A stretch of 64,000 nt of DNA, from positions 28,652,364 to 28,716,363 of the forward strand of contig NC_092096.1 in NCBI RefSeq assembly GCF_045679555.1. The letters are read 5' to 3'. Source of the stretch: Salvelinus alpinus. Taxonomy: Eukaryota; Chordata; Actinopteri; Salmoniformes; Salmonidae. Numbering within the stretch: the first letter of the stretch is position 1; each line of letters begins with the position of its first letter. Both the position numbers and the translations under genes were made by a program. The notes beneath the pieces are model-generated. The model worked only from the letters and a program-made list of their open reading frames with translations, was not told the origin of the DNA and searched no databases. Shown here in pieces: positions 43,983 to 56,740 of the stretch.

Positions 43983-45536
43983 TGTCTGTCGCTGTGCCCT
44001 TGAGGAAGGCACATCACCCAAGTTGCACTTTAATAATAACTTTAATAATGTCTACATATCTTGCGTTACTCATCTCATATGTATACAGTTGTGGCCAAAA
44101 GTTTTGAGAATGACACAAATATTAATTTCCACAAAATTTGCTGCCTCAGTGTCTTTAGATATTTTTGTCAGATGTTACTATGGAATACTGAAGTATAATT
44201 ACAAGCATTTCATAACTGTCAAAGGCTTTTATTGACAATTACATGAAGTTGATGCAAAGAGTCAATATTTGCAGTTTTGACCCTTCTTTTTCAAGACCTC
44301 TGCAATCCGCCCTGGCATGCTGACAATTAACTTCTGGGCCACATCCTGACTGATGGCAGCCCATTCTTGCATAATCAATGCTTTGTGGGTTTTTGTTTGT
44401 CCACCCGCCTCTTGAGGATCGACCACAAGTTCTCAATGGGATTAAGGTCTGGGGAGTTTCCTGGCCATGGATCCAAAATATTGATGTTTTGTTCCTCGAG
44501 CCACTTAGTTATCACTTTTGCCTTATGGCAAGGTGCTCCATCATGCTGGAAAAGGCATTGTTCGTCACAAAACTGTTCCTGGATGGTTGGGAGAAGTTGC
44601 TCTCGGAGGATGTGTTGGTACCATTCTTTATTCATGACTGTGTTCTGAGGCAAAATTATGAGTGAGCCCACGCCCTTGCCCCGATCCCACAGCTGAATCA
44701 ACTTTAGGAGACAGTCCTGGAGCTTGCTGGACTTTCTTGGGCGCCCTGAAGCCTTCTTCACAACAATTGAACCGCTCTCCTTGAAGTTCTTGATGATCCG
44801 ATAAATGGTTGATTTAGGTGCAATCTTACTGGCAGCAATATCCTTGCCTGTGAAGCCCTTTTTGTGCAAAGCAATGATGATGGCAGGTGTTTCCTTGCAG
44901 GTAACCATGCTTGACAGAGGAAGAACAATGATTCCAAGCACCACCCTCCTTTTTAAGCTTCCAGTCTGTTATTTGACCTCAATCAGCATGACAGAGTGAT
45001 CTCCAGCCTTGTCCTCATCAACACTCACACCTGTGTTAATGAGAGAATCACTGACATGATGTCAGCTGGTCCTTTTGTGGCAGGGCTGAAATGCAGTGGG
45101 AATGTTTTTTGGGGGATTCAGTTAATTTGCATGGCAAAGAGGGATTTTGCAATTAATTGAAATTCTTTTGATCACTCTTCATAACATTCTGGAGTATATG
45201 CAAATTGCCATCATAGAAACTGAGGCAGCAGACTTTGTGAAAATGTATATTTGTGTCATTCTCAAAACTTTTGCCACGACTGTATACTATATTCTATACT
45301 ATTCTACTGTATCTAAGTCTATGTCGCTCTGACATTACTCGCACATATATTTATATATTCTTAATTCCATTCCTTTACTAGATGTGTGTGTATTGGGCAT
45401 ATGTTGTGAAATGATCTAACAAGATATTACTTGTTAGATATTACTGCACTGTCGAAGCTAGAAACACAAGCGTTTCGCTACACCCGCAATAACATTTTCT
45501 AAACACTTGTATGTGACTAATACAATTTGATTTGGA
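43983..45536 (+). mobile_element. retroposon 3' UTR fragment split by a Tc1
   Basis: 43983-44085 and 45283-45536 are the two sides of one repeat ending GCTACACCCGCAATAACAT and then ACAATTTGATTTGGA. This is a 3' end I know from fish LINEs. The junction is restored when the Tc1 at 44086-45282 is removed. Confidence 0.5.
44086..45282 (-). mobile_element. Tc1/mariner copy
   Basis: The ends CAGTTGTGGCCAAAAGTTTTG and CAAAACTTTTGCCACGACTG are flanked by TA. The - strand frame 44375-44944 (189 aa) joins an HTH (KGFTGKDIAASKIAPKSTIY) to the second Asp (FQHDGAPCHKAK) and [15 protein letters not shown] large part of the catalytic domain, including the first Asp, is missing in between, so it is an internally deleted copy. 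Confidence 0.85.
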
Positions 45537-45834
45537 TATAGTGGTATAGACTGGTCGTGACCGGTCTCACAGTCCAGTACTGTAAGTAGCGGTGTATGCA
45601 CCTGTTATTTAGTTGCGATCCGCCAATAAAAAACTCAAAGAAGAAGAACAAGGGACCCCCCCCCCCTCCGTTTAACGTCATCAGTCTGCGACACTGCCTT
45701 TCTAAACAGTATAAGACCCAACTCACATGTCAATGCGTGCAATTTGTATGTAACTTTTGGATCTTTACGAAGTGGTTTTGAACACTTTAGAGTTGTACAT
45801 TACATTGAATGTTGTTACTAGAACATTGTCAATA

Positions 45835-48800
45835 ATGAGTTCTCAAATCACTTGTGTTGGATGGGTAAAGCGTGGCGTTTCGAAGGAAACACCAGATAAG
45901 GTAAGTAGCTAGCTAAATTGCCAACAAGACAGAAATTCTTCTGTGGTGTTTTCATTAGTCGGATTCCGTTGCAAAACGGAAACCGTTTACTCTAGGAATC
46001 TAACTGAAGCGAACGAAACGGGGAGGGACCTACCAGAATTTGGCCAATAGAAACTCTCGTTTTGTTGCAAAACGTATTATTCGGAGTAAACGGTTTCAGT
46101 TGCAAAACATTTTGCAACGGAATTCGATTAATGAATACACCCCAGATAGCAAGCTAGTTAATACGTTCTGTTGTAGTTACAGCATTTATAATAATTCATG
46201 CAAATAAAATGAATGGCAACAGCTAGGTAATGTCTGTTTTAACTTGTTGCCACATTTTGTTACAGGTGGAGTTGAGCAAAGAAGAATTGCAACACATTAT
46301 AGCAGAGGCAAAAGAACAATTGGGGTTGGTGGAGTTTTTGGATGACTTACTTGACATAACTTTTTTTGTTTATTTGGAGGGCTTCAGAAAAGAACACTGA
46401 CCTGAGTGGGACTATGAGACTGAAACTGCTATTCAAACTCAGTCAATATAGGATATTAATTGAGATGTGTAGCTAAATGTTTGAAATACTCATTATTTAT
46501 GGACCCGCGAAGTGACTCAGAAATAATTTCCTCAGTGGTGGGGGTTTCATCAAATCAAACGAGTTAAAAATTAAATTGACCCCAACATTATAAATGGTGA
46601 TTTCTTTGAACTCTTGTTCAGGATTAGCAATTAATGTATTTGTGTCAATGTAAACTCAGCAAAAAAAGAAACGTCCTCTCACTGTCAACTGCATTTATTT
46701 TCAGCAAACTTAACATGTGTAAATATTTGTATGAACATAACAAGATTCAACAACTGAGACATAAACTGAACAAGTTCCACAGACATGTGACTTACAGAAA
46801 TTGAATAATGTGTCCCTGAACAAAGGGGGGGGGGTTCAAAATCAAAAGTAACAGTCAGTATCTGGTGTGGCCACCAGCTGCATTAAGTACTGCAGTGCAT
46901 CTCCTCATGGACTGCACCAGATTTGCCTGTTCTTGCTGTGAGATGTTACCCCACTTTTCCACCAAGGCACCTGCAATTTCCCAGAAATTCTGGGGGGAAT
47001 GGCCCTAGCCCTCACCCTCTGATTCAACAGGTCCCAGATGTGCTCAATGGGATTGAGATCCGGGCTCTTCGCTGGTCATGGCAGAACACTGACATTCTTG
47101 TCTTGCAGAAAATTACGCACAGAACGAGCAGTATGGCTGGTGGCATTGTCATGTCAGGTTGAGCCTGCAGGAAGGGTACCACATGAGGGAGGAGGATGTC
47201 TTCCCTGTAACGCACAGCGTTGAGATTGCCTGTAATGACAACAAGCTCAGTCCGATGATGCTGTGACACACCACCCCAGACCATAACGGACCCTCCATCT
47301 CCAAATCGATCCTGCTCCAGAGTACAGGCCTCGGTGTAACGCTCATTCGTTTGACGATAAACGCAAGTCCGACCATCACCCCTGGTGAGACAAAACCGCG
47401 ACTCGTCAGTGAAGAGCACTTTTTGCCAGTCCTATCTGGTCCATCGACGGTGGGTTTGTGCCCATAGGTGACGTTGTTACCGGCGATGTCTGGTGAGGGC
47501 CTGCCTTACAAAGGGCCTACAAGCCCTCAGTCCAGCCTCTCTCAGCCTATTGCGGATAGTCTGAGCACTGATGAAGGGATTGTGCGTTCCTGGTGTAAGT
47601 CAGGTAGTTGTTGTTGCCATCCTGTACCGGTCCCACAGTTGTGATGTTCAGATGTTCCGGTCCTGTGCAGGTGTTGTTACATGTGGTCTGCCACTGCGAG
47701 GACTATCAGCTGTCCGTCCTGTCTCTCTGTAGCGCTGTCTTAGGCGTCTCGCAGTACGGACATTGCAATTTGTTGCCCTGGCCACATCTGCAGTCCTCAT
47801 GCCTCCTTAAAGCATGCCTAACAGGCTAACTACACCACTCACTAGCGCAAGCGTTGCAAAATGAATTTAGAAATCTATATTATTCAATTATTACACCCAC
47901 TGCTCGCGCGCGCCAACGAGCGTCTGCATTGCCAAGCGCTAAAATAGAAGTCAGTTCTCTTTGTAATGCAGATTGCGATGCAAGTCCTGCCTCTCCCATC
48001 TCCTCATTGGTTTATAGAAGAAGGTACCCACGTGCCATCTCCTCATTGGTTATACCCACGTGGGTGACTAAAAGACGAATGAGGTCAATGGCGGTAATGC
48101 ACCTAATTTATGAAAGTTGCCAATCGCAATATAAGTCCTAGAAGGAGGAGAAATGACTAGAAACGATTCGGTTGACTGTTTTATGGGTGGATTAATTGCA
48201 TTTCAGGTAAAATAACAACAACATTTTTATATCCCAGAACAAATTAGCTAGCAACAGCAAGCTAGTTAACTAAATTGCCATAAATGTTTAATGCTTTTCG
48301 ACCTGTCCCCAAATTAACGTAATTGGTTCAGAGTTTGTTTTGATATTTTAACCTGCGTATCGTGATCTTTGGCGTGGGTGGACAAAATAAATGTATGCAC
48401 GATGGCACACGTGCGCAGCCGGTTTGGGTTCCGTGTTAGGCACGTTCACTCAGATGAGCAGGGACCTTGGGCATCTTTTGGTGTTTTTCAGTCAGTAGAA
48501 AGGCCTCTTTAGTGTCCTAAGTTTTCATAACTGTGACCTTAATTGCCTACCGTCTGTAAGCTTTTAGTGTCTTAATGACCGTTCCACAGGTGCATGTTCA
48601 TTAATTGTTTATGGTTCATTGAACAAGCATGGGAAACCGTGTTTAAACCCTTTACAATGATCTGTGAAGTTATTTGGATTTTTACGAATTATCTTTGGAA
48701 GACAGGGTCCTGAAAAAGGGACGTTTATTTTTTTGCTGAGTTTATTTGTGTTTACTCAGTGAACGCATAGGTGAAGAGGAAGAGGATGAAGGCATGGCCA

Positions 48801-51800
48801 GCGGGCAGGAACAGAGTGACGAGGCAGAAGCTGTTCAGGGACAGGAGCCAGAGCAAGATGAAAATGAAGCAGGAAGGGAAGAAGCTGATGAACTAGCAGA
48901 GTATGGTTTGGATAGATATGACGAGGAAGACGAGGGTAAATATAGTTTCAGCATCTGCTCTCAGATTATGTCTGATCTTAAATTCATGGGTTATCTCTGT
49001 TTGTTAATATGCCATGAGGACTGTGTTAATCACTGTTTGTTTTTTTCCCAAATAACTCTCTCTTACTGTTCATCTTTTTTTTCTGGTACAGTGACTGCCA
49101 ACCTTGGTGACAGCCTTGCCGGCCTCACAGTGTTCAGCACCAACGAGGAGGATCCTCACATTACCATCAAAGACACAGTGAGTCCAGGGCTATGTGCCAG
49201 TTCAGAGTGATGAAACATCTCACCAGTCTGGTTTGGTACCAACTAGTAGTGCATGCCAAGCATATCACATAAAATATGTTTTGTCGCACACCGGATAGGT
49301 GCAGTAAAATGTGATGTTTTACAGGGTCAGCCATAGTAGTACAAATTGGGGTCAAGTGCCTTGCTTAAGGGCCATCGATAGATTTTTCACCATGTCTGTT
49401 TGGGTATTCGATCCAGCGACCTTTTGGTTACTGGCCCAACCCTCTAACTGCTAGGCTACCTGCTACTTAAAAAAAATCCATATTGTGATGAATAACCTAA
49501 TTGATGCGATACTGATAAATAGAAACAATACGTTTATAATGTGCACCACGGTGTTTTTTAAATTTTTATTATCCTTTAAACTACTACTACTAATTTGATT
49601 GTTGTAGCCATCAATTGTCCCATTGAACAAACTTATTTCATTTCAAACTTCACATTTCTCTAGTTTAGGCTACTTATCGTAATAAATGATATCAGCAAAA
49701 TGCCTGCGATAAGTGGTTGGTGTCGATCATTTTCGGTTTATCGTCCCAGCTCTTCATTTCTGGTAATTCTGTGTCGTTCAGACTTAGTTATCTTTTCTTT
49801 GTGTCTCAGGACCAGTATGAGCGAGAGGACTTTCAAATTAAGCCCAATGATAACCTCATCATTTCAGGCAGAGCAGAGAAGGACTGCTGCAACCTGGAGA
49901 TTCACGGTGAGTTACAGAGACTGTTGTTCTAACTGGCAATTTGACTCTCAGCTTAGACTTACTTGTGTAAAACTCCTGCTTCACAGCATCAAATAGTATC
50001 AGTGTAGACATAGTGAGTGTACAAAACATGCTCTTTCCATGACATAGACTGTCAAACAAGCGATCATAGCTTTCATCTGACGTCAAATCCACTTCAATCA
50101 GTGTAGATGGAGGAGACGGGTTAAAGAAGGATTTTTAAACCTTGGGACATGGATTGTGTATATCTACCAATCAGAGGTTGAATGGGCAAGACAAAATATT
50201 GAAATGCCTTTGTACGGGGTATGGTAGCAGGTGCCAGGCGCAATGGTTTGTGTCAAACTGCAACGCTGCTGGGAATTTCATGAACAGTTTCCCCTGTGTA
50301 TGAAGAATGGTCCATCACCCAAAGGACATCCAGCCAATTTCCCACAACATGGGCCAGCATCCCTGTGGAATACTTTTGAAACCTTGCAGTGTCCATGCCC
50401 TGACGAATTGAGTCTGTTCTGAGGGAAAGGGGGGGGTTGCAACTCAATATTATGAAGATTTCCTAACATTTGGTATACTCCGTGTACATGCCAGTGTAAA
50501 AACAAAGGTTTTAATTCATGTATTTATTTGCCTCTGCACAGTATACAACTCCGAGGAGGAATCCCTCTATGTTCACCATGACATACTCCTGTCAGCCTAT
50601 CCACTGTGTGTGGAGTGGCTTAACTTTGACCCTAGTCCAGAAGGCACAGGTGAGTGAATTCACTTTTTATAGTGTTGAATGGATTCTCAGATTTGACTTT
50701 GAGTTAAGCTCAAACAGCAGTTAATCACAACCCGACTCTGCGAAATGGACATTCAATTCAGAGTTTTCTCAGTGTATAACATGTTTTTTTTAACTTCACA
50801 TTAACTCCATCCGTTTGTACAGGCAATTATGCGGCTATAGGAAACATGACACCGCAGATCGACGTGTGGGACCTGGATGTGGTGGACTGCCTAGAGCCTG
50901 CCTTCACCCTGGGGAGCAAGAAGGCCTCCAAGAAGAAAAAGAAAAGCAAAAAGGTCATCTTCCCACAAGGACTTGGATGTGGTAGTTTCTACTGTTATGT
51001 TTATGGTGTTGGTGTCTCCTCACTATGGCCCGTATCCTAACATGCAATTTGAATTTTTAGGCTGCAGCAGAGCCAGTGGAAGGTCATACAGACGCTGTAC
51101 TGGACTTATCCTGGAACAAACTGGTCCGGTGAGTCATATTGGGAGTTGTCCCCGTTACCCCTGACCCCTAGCCCCAGACCTTTCCACTCATGTCAGTGTA
51201 ACCACACAATCACAATGTCACTTGTCACAAACCTACCCTCCACCTTTACTCTGAGTTTCTGTGTGTTGCTTCTCTTTTCCACAGCAACGTCTTGGCCAGT
51301 GGGTCAGCCGACGAAACCGTGATCCTGTGGGATCTGGGACAGGGTAAGCCGGCAACAACACTGCGCAGACACACTGACAAGGTACGTGTATCCAGTCATC
51401 ACAGCCTGTTTAACTTCCCATAATGGACCTACTGTAAATAAACAAAAATACAATGTGAAGTTGATTTTGGATGTAGCCTCGCCTGCTTACTTGTAATGTT
51501 GATCTCAAACATTAAAGTCAAGTCCCTTTTAGGTTCAGACGTTGATGTTCCACCCCTTTGAAGCTCAGACCCTGATATCAGGATCATACGATAAGTATGT
51601 CCAATCTTAATCTGTTACAACCTCTGAAATTGTCAAATTAATTGTCATCTCCTGTATATAGGAGGTCGGGATTGTGAATGTACAAAACTAACAAGTCTTA
51701 ACCGGTGTCTTCTTCCTCTGGCCAGGTCGGCAATCCTGTATGACTGCCGCAGCCCGGACAGCAGCCATCGCACTTGGAGGTTTAGCGGGCAGGTGGAAAG

Positions 51801-53148
51801 GGTCGCCTGGAACCACTTCTCGCCCTGCAACTTCCTGGTAAGCTGCCCTCTTGCCACCTCTCACATAGCATATTGGCTAACTTTCACATGGAAAATGCTC
51901 GGTGCACTTTCCTGTTTCCGCTCTCACTGATGTTTGGCGGTGTTTTAGGCGAGCACAGAGGACGGCTTTGTTTACTGTCTGGACGCACGCTCGGACAAGC
52001 CAGTGTTTACGCTAAGGGCACATGACGGAGAGGTGTCAGGTGGGTGTGGTCAGAGGCCAATTTCTGCCCCTACTTCCTCTAGCCCCTACCCATTCATATT
52101 CAGAAGTTAAAATACTGGATGAGTACTGGTACACAAACATGGCATTCAAGGTCAGGGGAACAGAATTGAAGTCAGTTGTCTCTGGCCCTGTAGGCTTGGA
52201 CCTTAGCAGCCAGATCCGGGGATGCTTGGTCACCTCGTCAGCAGACAAACACGTCAAGATTTGGGACATCTTGGGGAACAAGCCCAATCTAGTTCACACC
52301 CGGGACATGAAAATGGTAACGATGGTTTCTCTGTCGCTGTAATCATTGCCATGTCATTGCAATAAGCTCCATCATGTTTCTGTCTAACAGCGAATGTTTG
52401 GATGTGTGCTGTTAATGTGGCTGTTGCGGTGAAATGCTCCCTTTCTGTTGATAGGGGGTGCTGTTCTGTGCAGCGTGCTGTCCTGACATGCCCTTTGTAT
52501 ATGCATTTGGAGGACAGAGGGATGGCCTGCGGGTTTGGGACATAAGTGATGTGGCAGCAGGTACAGTTTCAATTTCATTACCTTCTGCTCTAGGCCTGAT
52601 AAGGAGCTGAGTCTATCAAGCCGAGTCTATCATGTATTTTATTTTTGTTCCAGAAAAATATAGATATTTAGAATATGACAACTAGCCTTTACACTTTTTA
52701 ATCAATCAACCAAATGTATTTATAAAGCCCTTTTTACATTAGCAGAAACCCAGCCTAAAACGGCAAGCAATGCAGATGTAGAAGCACAGTGGCTACAAAA
52801 AACTACCTGTTCAATACAGAGGGATAGTATTGCTCTCCCTCTGTATTGAACATCTATTTATTATGGGCTTTGACTGTAAGTTTATTTAGCTATCATCTCT
52901 CCTGCTTGGTAGTAGAGTCATGGGTTTGTATATCTGTGTGTCCGCTTGGTCACTGAGGTGGTAGATCAGTAGCTGATGGTTATCAACATGGTGTGTTTGT
53001 GTGTACGTGACCGAGTATGTTCACTGACTTTCTTTGCGTGCTGTCTCCAGTCGCTGAGGTGTTTGGCAATCGGGAGCGGTTGGTGGCAACCACAGCGCCT
53101 GAGGCATCCAGCAGCACTTCCTCCACAGCAGATATGGAGCTTTCCTAG
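45835..53148 (+). CDS. pwp1: periodic tryptophan protein 1 homologue (WD40), 15 coding exons
   Basis: PWP1 is a nucleolar/chromatin WD40 protein that promotes rRNA gene transcription and ribosome production. Coding exons: 45835-45900, 46266-46324, 48760-48935, 49092-49177, 49810-49906, 50542-50649, 50823-50953, 51061-51128, 51285-51381, 51533-51594, 51726-51837, 51949-52039, 52194-52315, 52455-52560, 53051-53148. They sum to 1479 bases (492 aa; human 501), all in phase. The N-terminus ([20 protein letters not shown]) is followed by an acidic stretch (about residues 43-100), then [15 protein letters not shown], a lysine-rich patch ([12 protein letters not shown]) and WD repeats ending [19 protein letters not shown] and [10 protein letters not shown]. 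Exon 7 uses a poor donor (GTCATC). Intron 2 carries a 2.1-kb Tc1 with a nested MITE. Confidence 0.95.
46654..48743 (-). mobile_element. Tc1/mariner copy with nested MITE in PWP1 intron 2
   Basis: The ends ACTCAGCAAAAAAAGAAACG and CGTTTATTTTTTTGCTGAGT are near-perfect inverted repeats. The - strand frame 47024-47419 has the first catalytic Asp ([11 protein letters not shown]) and [10 protein letters not shown]-type sequence ([20 protein letters not shown]). Other parts are out of frame. A MITE interrupts it at 47822-48434. Confidence 0.8.
47822..48434. mobile_element. MITE nested in a Tc1
   Basis: About 613 bases inserted between AGCATGCCTA and GGCACGTTCACTCAG, which are adjacent in intact relatives of the host Tc1. 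The flanks suggest a 3-bp TTA/TAA-type target duplication, as for Harbinger-type elements. Inside, CCATCTCCTCATTGGTT occurs twice. No coding frame is present. Confidence 0.5.
49340..49472 (-). mobile_element. tRNA-derived SINE fragment in PWP1 intron 4
   Basis: On the - strand: GCAGGTAGCCTAGCAGTTAG (A box), GGTCGCTGGATCGAATACC (B box), then CAAGGCACTTGACCCC. The tail is missing. Confidence 0.6.
50011..50487 (+). mobile_element. short Tc1-like HTH element in PWP1 intron 5
   Basis: Starts TAGTGAGTGTACAAAACATG and ends near TTTGGTATACTCCGTGTACA. The body matches 39463-39977 (GGTATGGTAGCAGGTGCCAG; CAAAGGACATCCAGCCAA). It has no catalytic domain. Confidence 0.6.
52702..52806 (+). repeat. interspersed repeat fragment in PWP1 intron 14
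   Basis: CAAATGTATTTATAAAGCCC, AGAAACCCAGCCTAAAACG and TGTAGAAGCACAGTGGCTA belong to a common fish repeat, here about 105 bases long and degraded. Confidence 0.5.
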
Positions 53149-53559
53149 TGAGCCACTCTGGACCAACTTCCAATCAACATAAAGCGGCACCTTGGACTTA
53201 CACACAGAGATCCACATAGCCAAAGACTTTGTCAACCTGGGACCAAGAAGGCACTTCAAGAACATTGCCAGAGCTGTGGATGGACTTTCTCTCTTCAAAC
53301 TTTTCTTCTAAAACAGATCTCCTAATAGTTAAGCGCCACATAAATATTTGTTTTGTGAGCTAAAATGTCTTTGCAACAAGGAAGGTCAATATTTATCTGA
53401 ATGTATATGTCAAAATAATTCAATAGATATTTGTTTTTGACTAGCAATCAATGAAATAACTATTGAAATGTGACTTTGAAGGCACAGGTATCTGGTTTAG
53501 TGTCATCAATGATTATTTGTGCAGGACTTTGCTAATCTTGGCCTTTCCTCCCCACCCAG

Positions 53560-53565
53560 AATAAA
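53560..53565 (+). promoter_or_regulatory. poly(A) signal of pwp1
   Basis: AATAAA 412 bases after the pwp1 stop codon and before the Tc1 at 53699. Confidence 0.65.
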
Positions 53566-53698
53566 CAATGTATTATGTCAGTGACATTCCTGCGTTTTGT
53601 TAAATTAGAAATGTGTGAAATCTGAAATACCTACTCAAACATTTACTGAAAGGCCCATCAGGGAAAAATACAGATTTGACCAACTTGTGAAAAATATA

Positions 53699-55217
53699 CA
53701 GTACCAGTCAAAAGTTTGGACACACCTACTCATTCCAGGGTTTTCTTTGGTTTTATTATTTTCTACATTGTAGAATAATAGTGAAGACATCGAAACTATG
53801 AAATGACACATCGAAGCATGTAGTAACCAAAAAAGTGTTATACAAATCAAAATATATTTTGTATTTGAGATTCTTCAAAGTAGCCACACTTTGCCTTGAC
53901 AGCTTTGTACACTCTTGGTATTCTCAACCAGCTTCATAAGGTAGTCACCTGGAATGCATTTCAATTAACAGGTGTGCCTTAAGTTAATTTGTGGAATTTC
54001 TTTCCTTAATGTGTTTGAGCCAATCAGTTGTGTTGTGACAAGTTAGGGGTGGTATACAGAAGATAGCCCTATTTGGTAAAAGTCCATAGGGCAAGAACAG
54101 CTGAAATAAGCAAAGGGAAACGATAGTCCATCATTCCTTTAAGACATGAAGGTCAGTCAATGCGGAAAATTTCAAGAACTTTAAAATATTCTTCAAGTGC
54201 CGTCGCAAAAACCATGAAGCGCTATGATGAAACTGGCTCTCATAAGGATTGCCACAGGAAAGTAAGACCCAGAGTTACCCCTGCTGCAGAGGATAGGTTC
54301 ACTGCACCTCAATTGCAGCCCAAATAAATGCGTCACAGAGTTCAAGCAACAGACACAGCTCAACATCAACTGTTCAAAGGAGACTGTGTGAAATCAGGCC
54401 TTCATGGTCAAATTGCTGCAAAGAAACCACTACTAAAGGACACCAATAAGAACAAGAGACTTGCTTGGGCCAGGAAATATGAGTAATGGACATTAGACCG
54501 GTAGGAAATCTGTCCTTTGGTCCAAATTTGAGATTTTTGGTTCAAACCGCCTTGTCTTTGTGAGACGCAGAGTAGGTGAACGGATGATCTCTGCATGTGT
54601 AGTTCCTACCGTGAAGCATGGAGGAGGTGGTGTGGGGGTGCTTTGTTGGTGACATTGTGATTTATTTAGAATTCAAGCATGGCTACCAAAGCATTCTGCA
54701 ACGATACACCATCCCATCTGGTTTGTGCTTAGTGGGACTATCATTTGTTTTTCAACAGGACAATGACTCAACACACCTCCAGGCTGTATAAGGGCTGTTT
54801 GACCAAGAAGGAGAGTGATGGAGTGCTGCATCAGATGAACTGGCCTCCACAATCACCTGACCTCGATCCAGTTGCGATGGTTTGGGATGAGTTGGACTGC
54901 AGAGTGAAGAAAAAGCAGCCAACAAGTGCTCAGCATATGTGGGAACTCCTTCAAGACTGTTGGAAAAGCGTTCCAGGTGAAGCTGGTTGAGAGAATGCCA
55001 AGAGTGCTAAGCTGTCAAGGCAAAGGGTGGCTACTTTGAAGAATCTATAATATAAATAATATTTTGATTTGTTTAACACTTTTTTGGTTACTACATGATT
55101 CCATATGTTTTATTTCATAATTTTGATGTCTTCACTATTGTTCTACAATGTAGAAAATATTAAAAATAAAGAAAAGCCCTTGAATGAGTAGGTGTGTACA
55201 AGCTTTGACTGGTACTG
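53699..55217 (+). mobile_element. near full-length Tc1/mariner copy
   Basis: The ends CAGTACCAGTCAAAAGTTTGG and GACTGGTACTG are flanked by TA; the length is about 1.52 kb. The + strand transposase remains are in several frames. 54745-54990 holds TQHTSRLYKG (the region after the second Asp) and PPQSPDLDPVAMVWDEL, in which the usual final Glu is replaced by Ala. It lies between pwp1 and the SSUH2 gene. Confidence 0.85.
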
Positions 55218-55316
55218 TAGTAAATCTGATATTTGAAAAGGAAAGGACGCCAATCTTTTTTTATCATACGCATGTGTTTGAGGAAGCTTTTATCCGGGAA
55301 TTGAGCATTACCAGTT

Positions 55317-56384
55317 CTATAACCAGTGGCAACAGAGACGGATCCTCCTCTCTGGGTAGTCTGGCCAGTAGATGGAGTGGTCTACTCCAAAAATAAACAC
55401 ACTCCCAGAAGTATCCCTCCAGCGATACTGGACTCGAGTCACTGGCACTGCCCTCAGCAGATGTCTCTGTTGAATGATGCGGCACTGGGGGCAGCTGGAG
55501 TGGGACGACCGCACCATCCGCCGTGAGGCTGCGTTGACCTCTTCCACAGAGAAGGTGCTAATGGGACACACCTTTTGGCCCAAGCCATGGTGGAGGATCT
55601 CCCCTATGGCATGGGAAATCCTCTCCTCTGGGATGCCGCCTGGGACATCTAGCAGGTACCTGTCGACATGACAGCGGTAGTCCACCCGCAGCTCTTTGAA
55701 GTAGCACAGCTGACCATTTCCCACGCACATCTCACAGCAAACCCGGCCCAGGGACATGCAGGACATGCAGGGCACCATCTTCTCACCCTTACACTCTCTA
55801 CAGGGCTTTTTGGTGCCCCTGCCTCGCCCATGGCACACAGGGCAGCGCACCCTAGTAGAGGCACAGCAGGCCTTGCACATAACCCACTTCTGCTCCTGGC
55901 AGTAAGAGCACCCGGTCACTCGGTTTGTGTGAATCAGCCTGTAATTTAACACCTGGTTGTGGAACATCTTGGCAGGGGTCACAGGCACCTTCCAGGGTTG
56001 TGGCTCCTGTACTTCCCCTGCTGATTTTGGAGACACTGGTGCTTTGGAAGTTTTGCATTGCGGTTCAAATCTTAAGCACACAGACCTGTGCTCTGTAAAT
56101 GTTTCCAGTCTGTAACAGTATGCAACCTCATGGGTTACGCCAGTGATGACCATTCCTCTGGCTGCAGCGGGTGAAAGGAGTGGTTTGTTTCGCACCCAGT
56201 CAACAAGAACATCACGGATCGTCTGTTCTGGCAGAGGAGACAGGGTGAATGGGTTAAAAACCTCTGGCTGAAGTTTCACTGATACCTTTGCCTTCCCCTC
56301 CTCCATTGGCGGTGGAACTGTGGAGTACTGAGATGGTTCCAGTATGAGGTCACATCGGTAACCCTTTCGATGTTCAGTTGCCAT
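55317..56384 (-). CDS. ssuh2: SSUH2-like protein, intronless
   Basis: A single uninterrupted frame of 355 codons, about full length for the SSUH2 family. The N-terminal half has VFNPFTLSPLPEQTIRDVLV and HEVAYCYRLETFTEHRS. Residues 159-224 form a DnaJ-like cysteine-rich region with CSYC, CKAC, CPVCHGRGRG, CRECKGEK, CMSC and CEMCVGNG pairs, probably binding zinc. A CPQC follows near the C-terminal region. The molecular function of SSUH2 is not well known; the nematode relative ssu-2 is a suppressor gene and the vertebrate one has been linked to tooth formation. The family's mammalian gene has introns, so this copy may be a retrogene or an intronless paralogue. The frame is intact and its cysteines are kept, so it looks functional. 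It is head-to-head with mrpl42. Confidence 0.85.
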   Translation of the reverse strand: MATEHRKGYRCDLILEPSQYSTVPPPMEEGKAKVSVKLQPEVFNPFTLSPLPEQTIRDVLVDWVRNKPLLSPAAARGMVITGVTHEVAYCYRLETFTEHRSVCLRFEPQCKTSKAPVSPKSAGEVQEPQPWKVPVTPAKMFHNQVLNYRLIHTNRVTGCSYCQEQKWVMCKACCASTRVRCPVCHGRGRGTKKPCRECKGEKMVPCMSCMSLGRVCCEMCVGNGQLCYFKELRVDYRCHVDRYLLDVPGGIPEERISHAIGEILHHGLGQKVCPISTFSVEEVNAASRRMVRSSHSSCPQCRIIQQRHLLRAVPVTRVQYRWRDTSGSVFIFGVDHSIYWPDYPERRIRLCCHWL

Positions 56385-56740
56385 TATATGGAGGTTAAGA
56401 GCAATGCTGTTACTTGAGTTTCATGTTAACGAATTAGCAAAATGTTCAAATCCCATTCTTTCTCAGTTTACTCTATTCCAATTCTAAAATGATATTTATG
56501 ATGTCATAATGCATTTATACAAATATGATAAATACTTTTTCCCCAAATACATTTGACAGTTAAACTGTCCCAGTTGTTTGATTTTTGTATTTTTACTTTG
56601 GCTTTACTAAAGAAAAAGGATTTGTTCATAAAGGTTTGTACAGCGAAACAAACATGTAGGGTTTACGTATCTACACGGAATTATTTCCTTGTAGTACATA
56701 CACGGAAATATTTCCATGTAACACAAAAACAACATTTTTT
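56385..56740. promoter_or_regulatory. possible shared promoter of ssuh2 and mrpl42
   Basis: Only 356 bases separate the two divergent start codons. There is no transposon and no other gene here. It is AT-rich rather than a CpG island, and no clear TATA/initiator pair is visible, so bidirectional activity is inferred from layout only. Confidence 0.4.
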
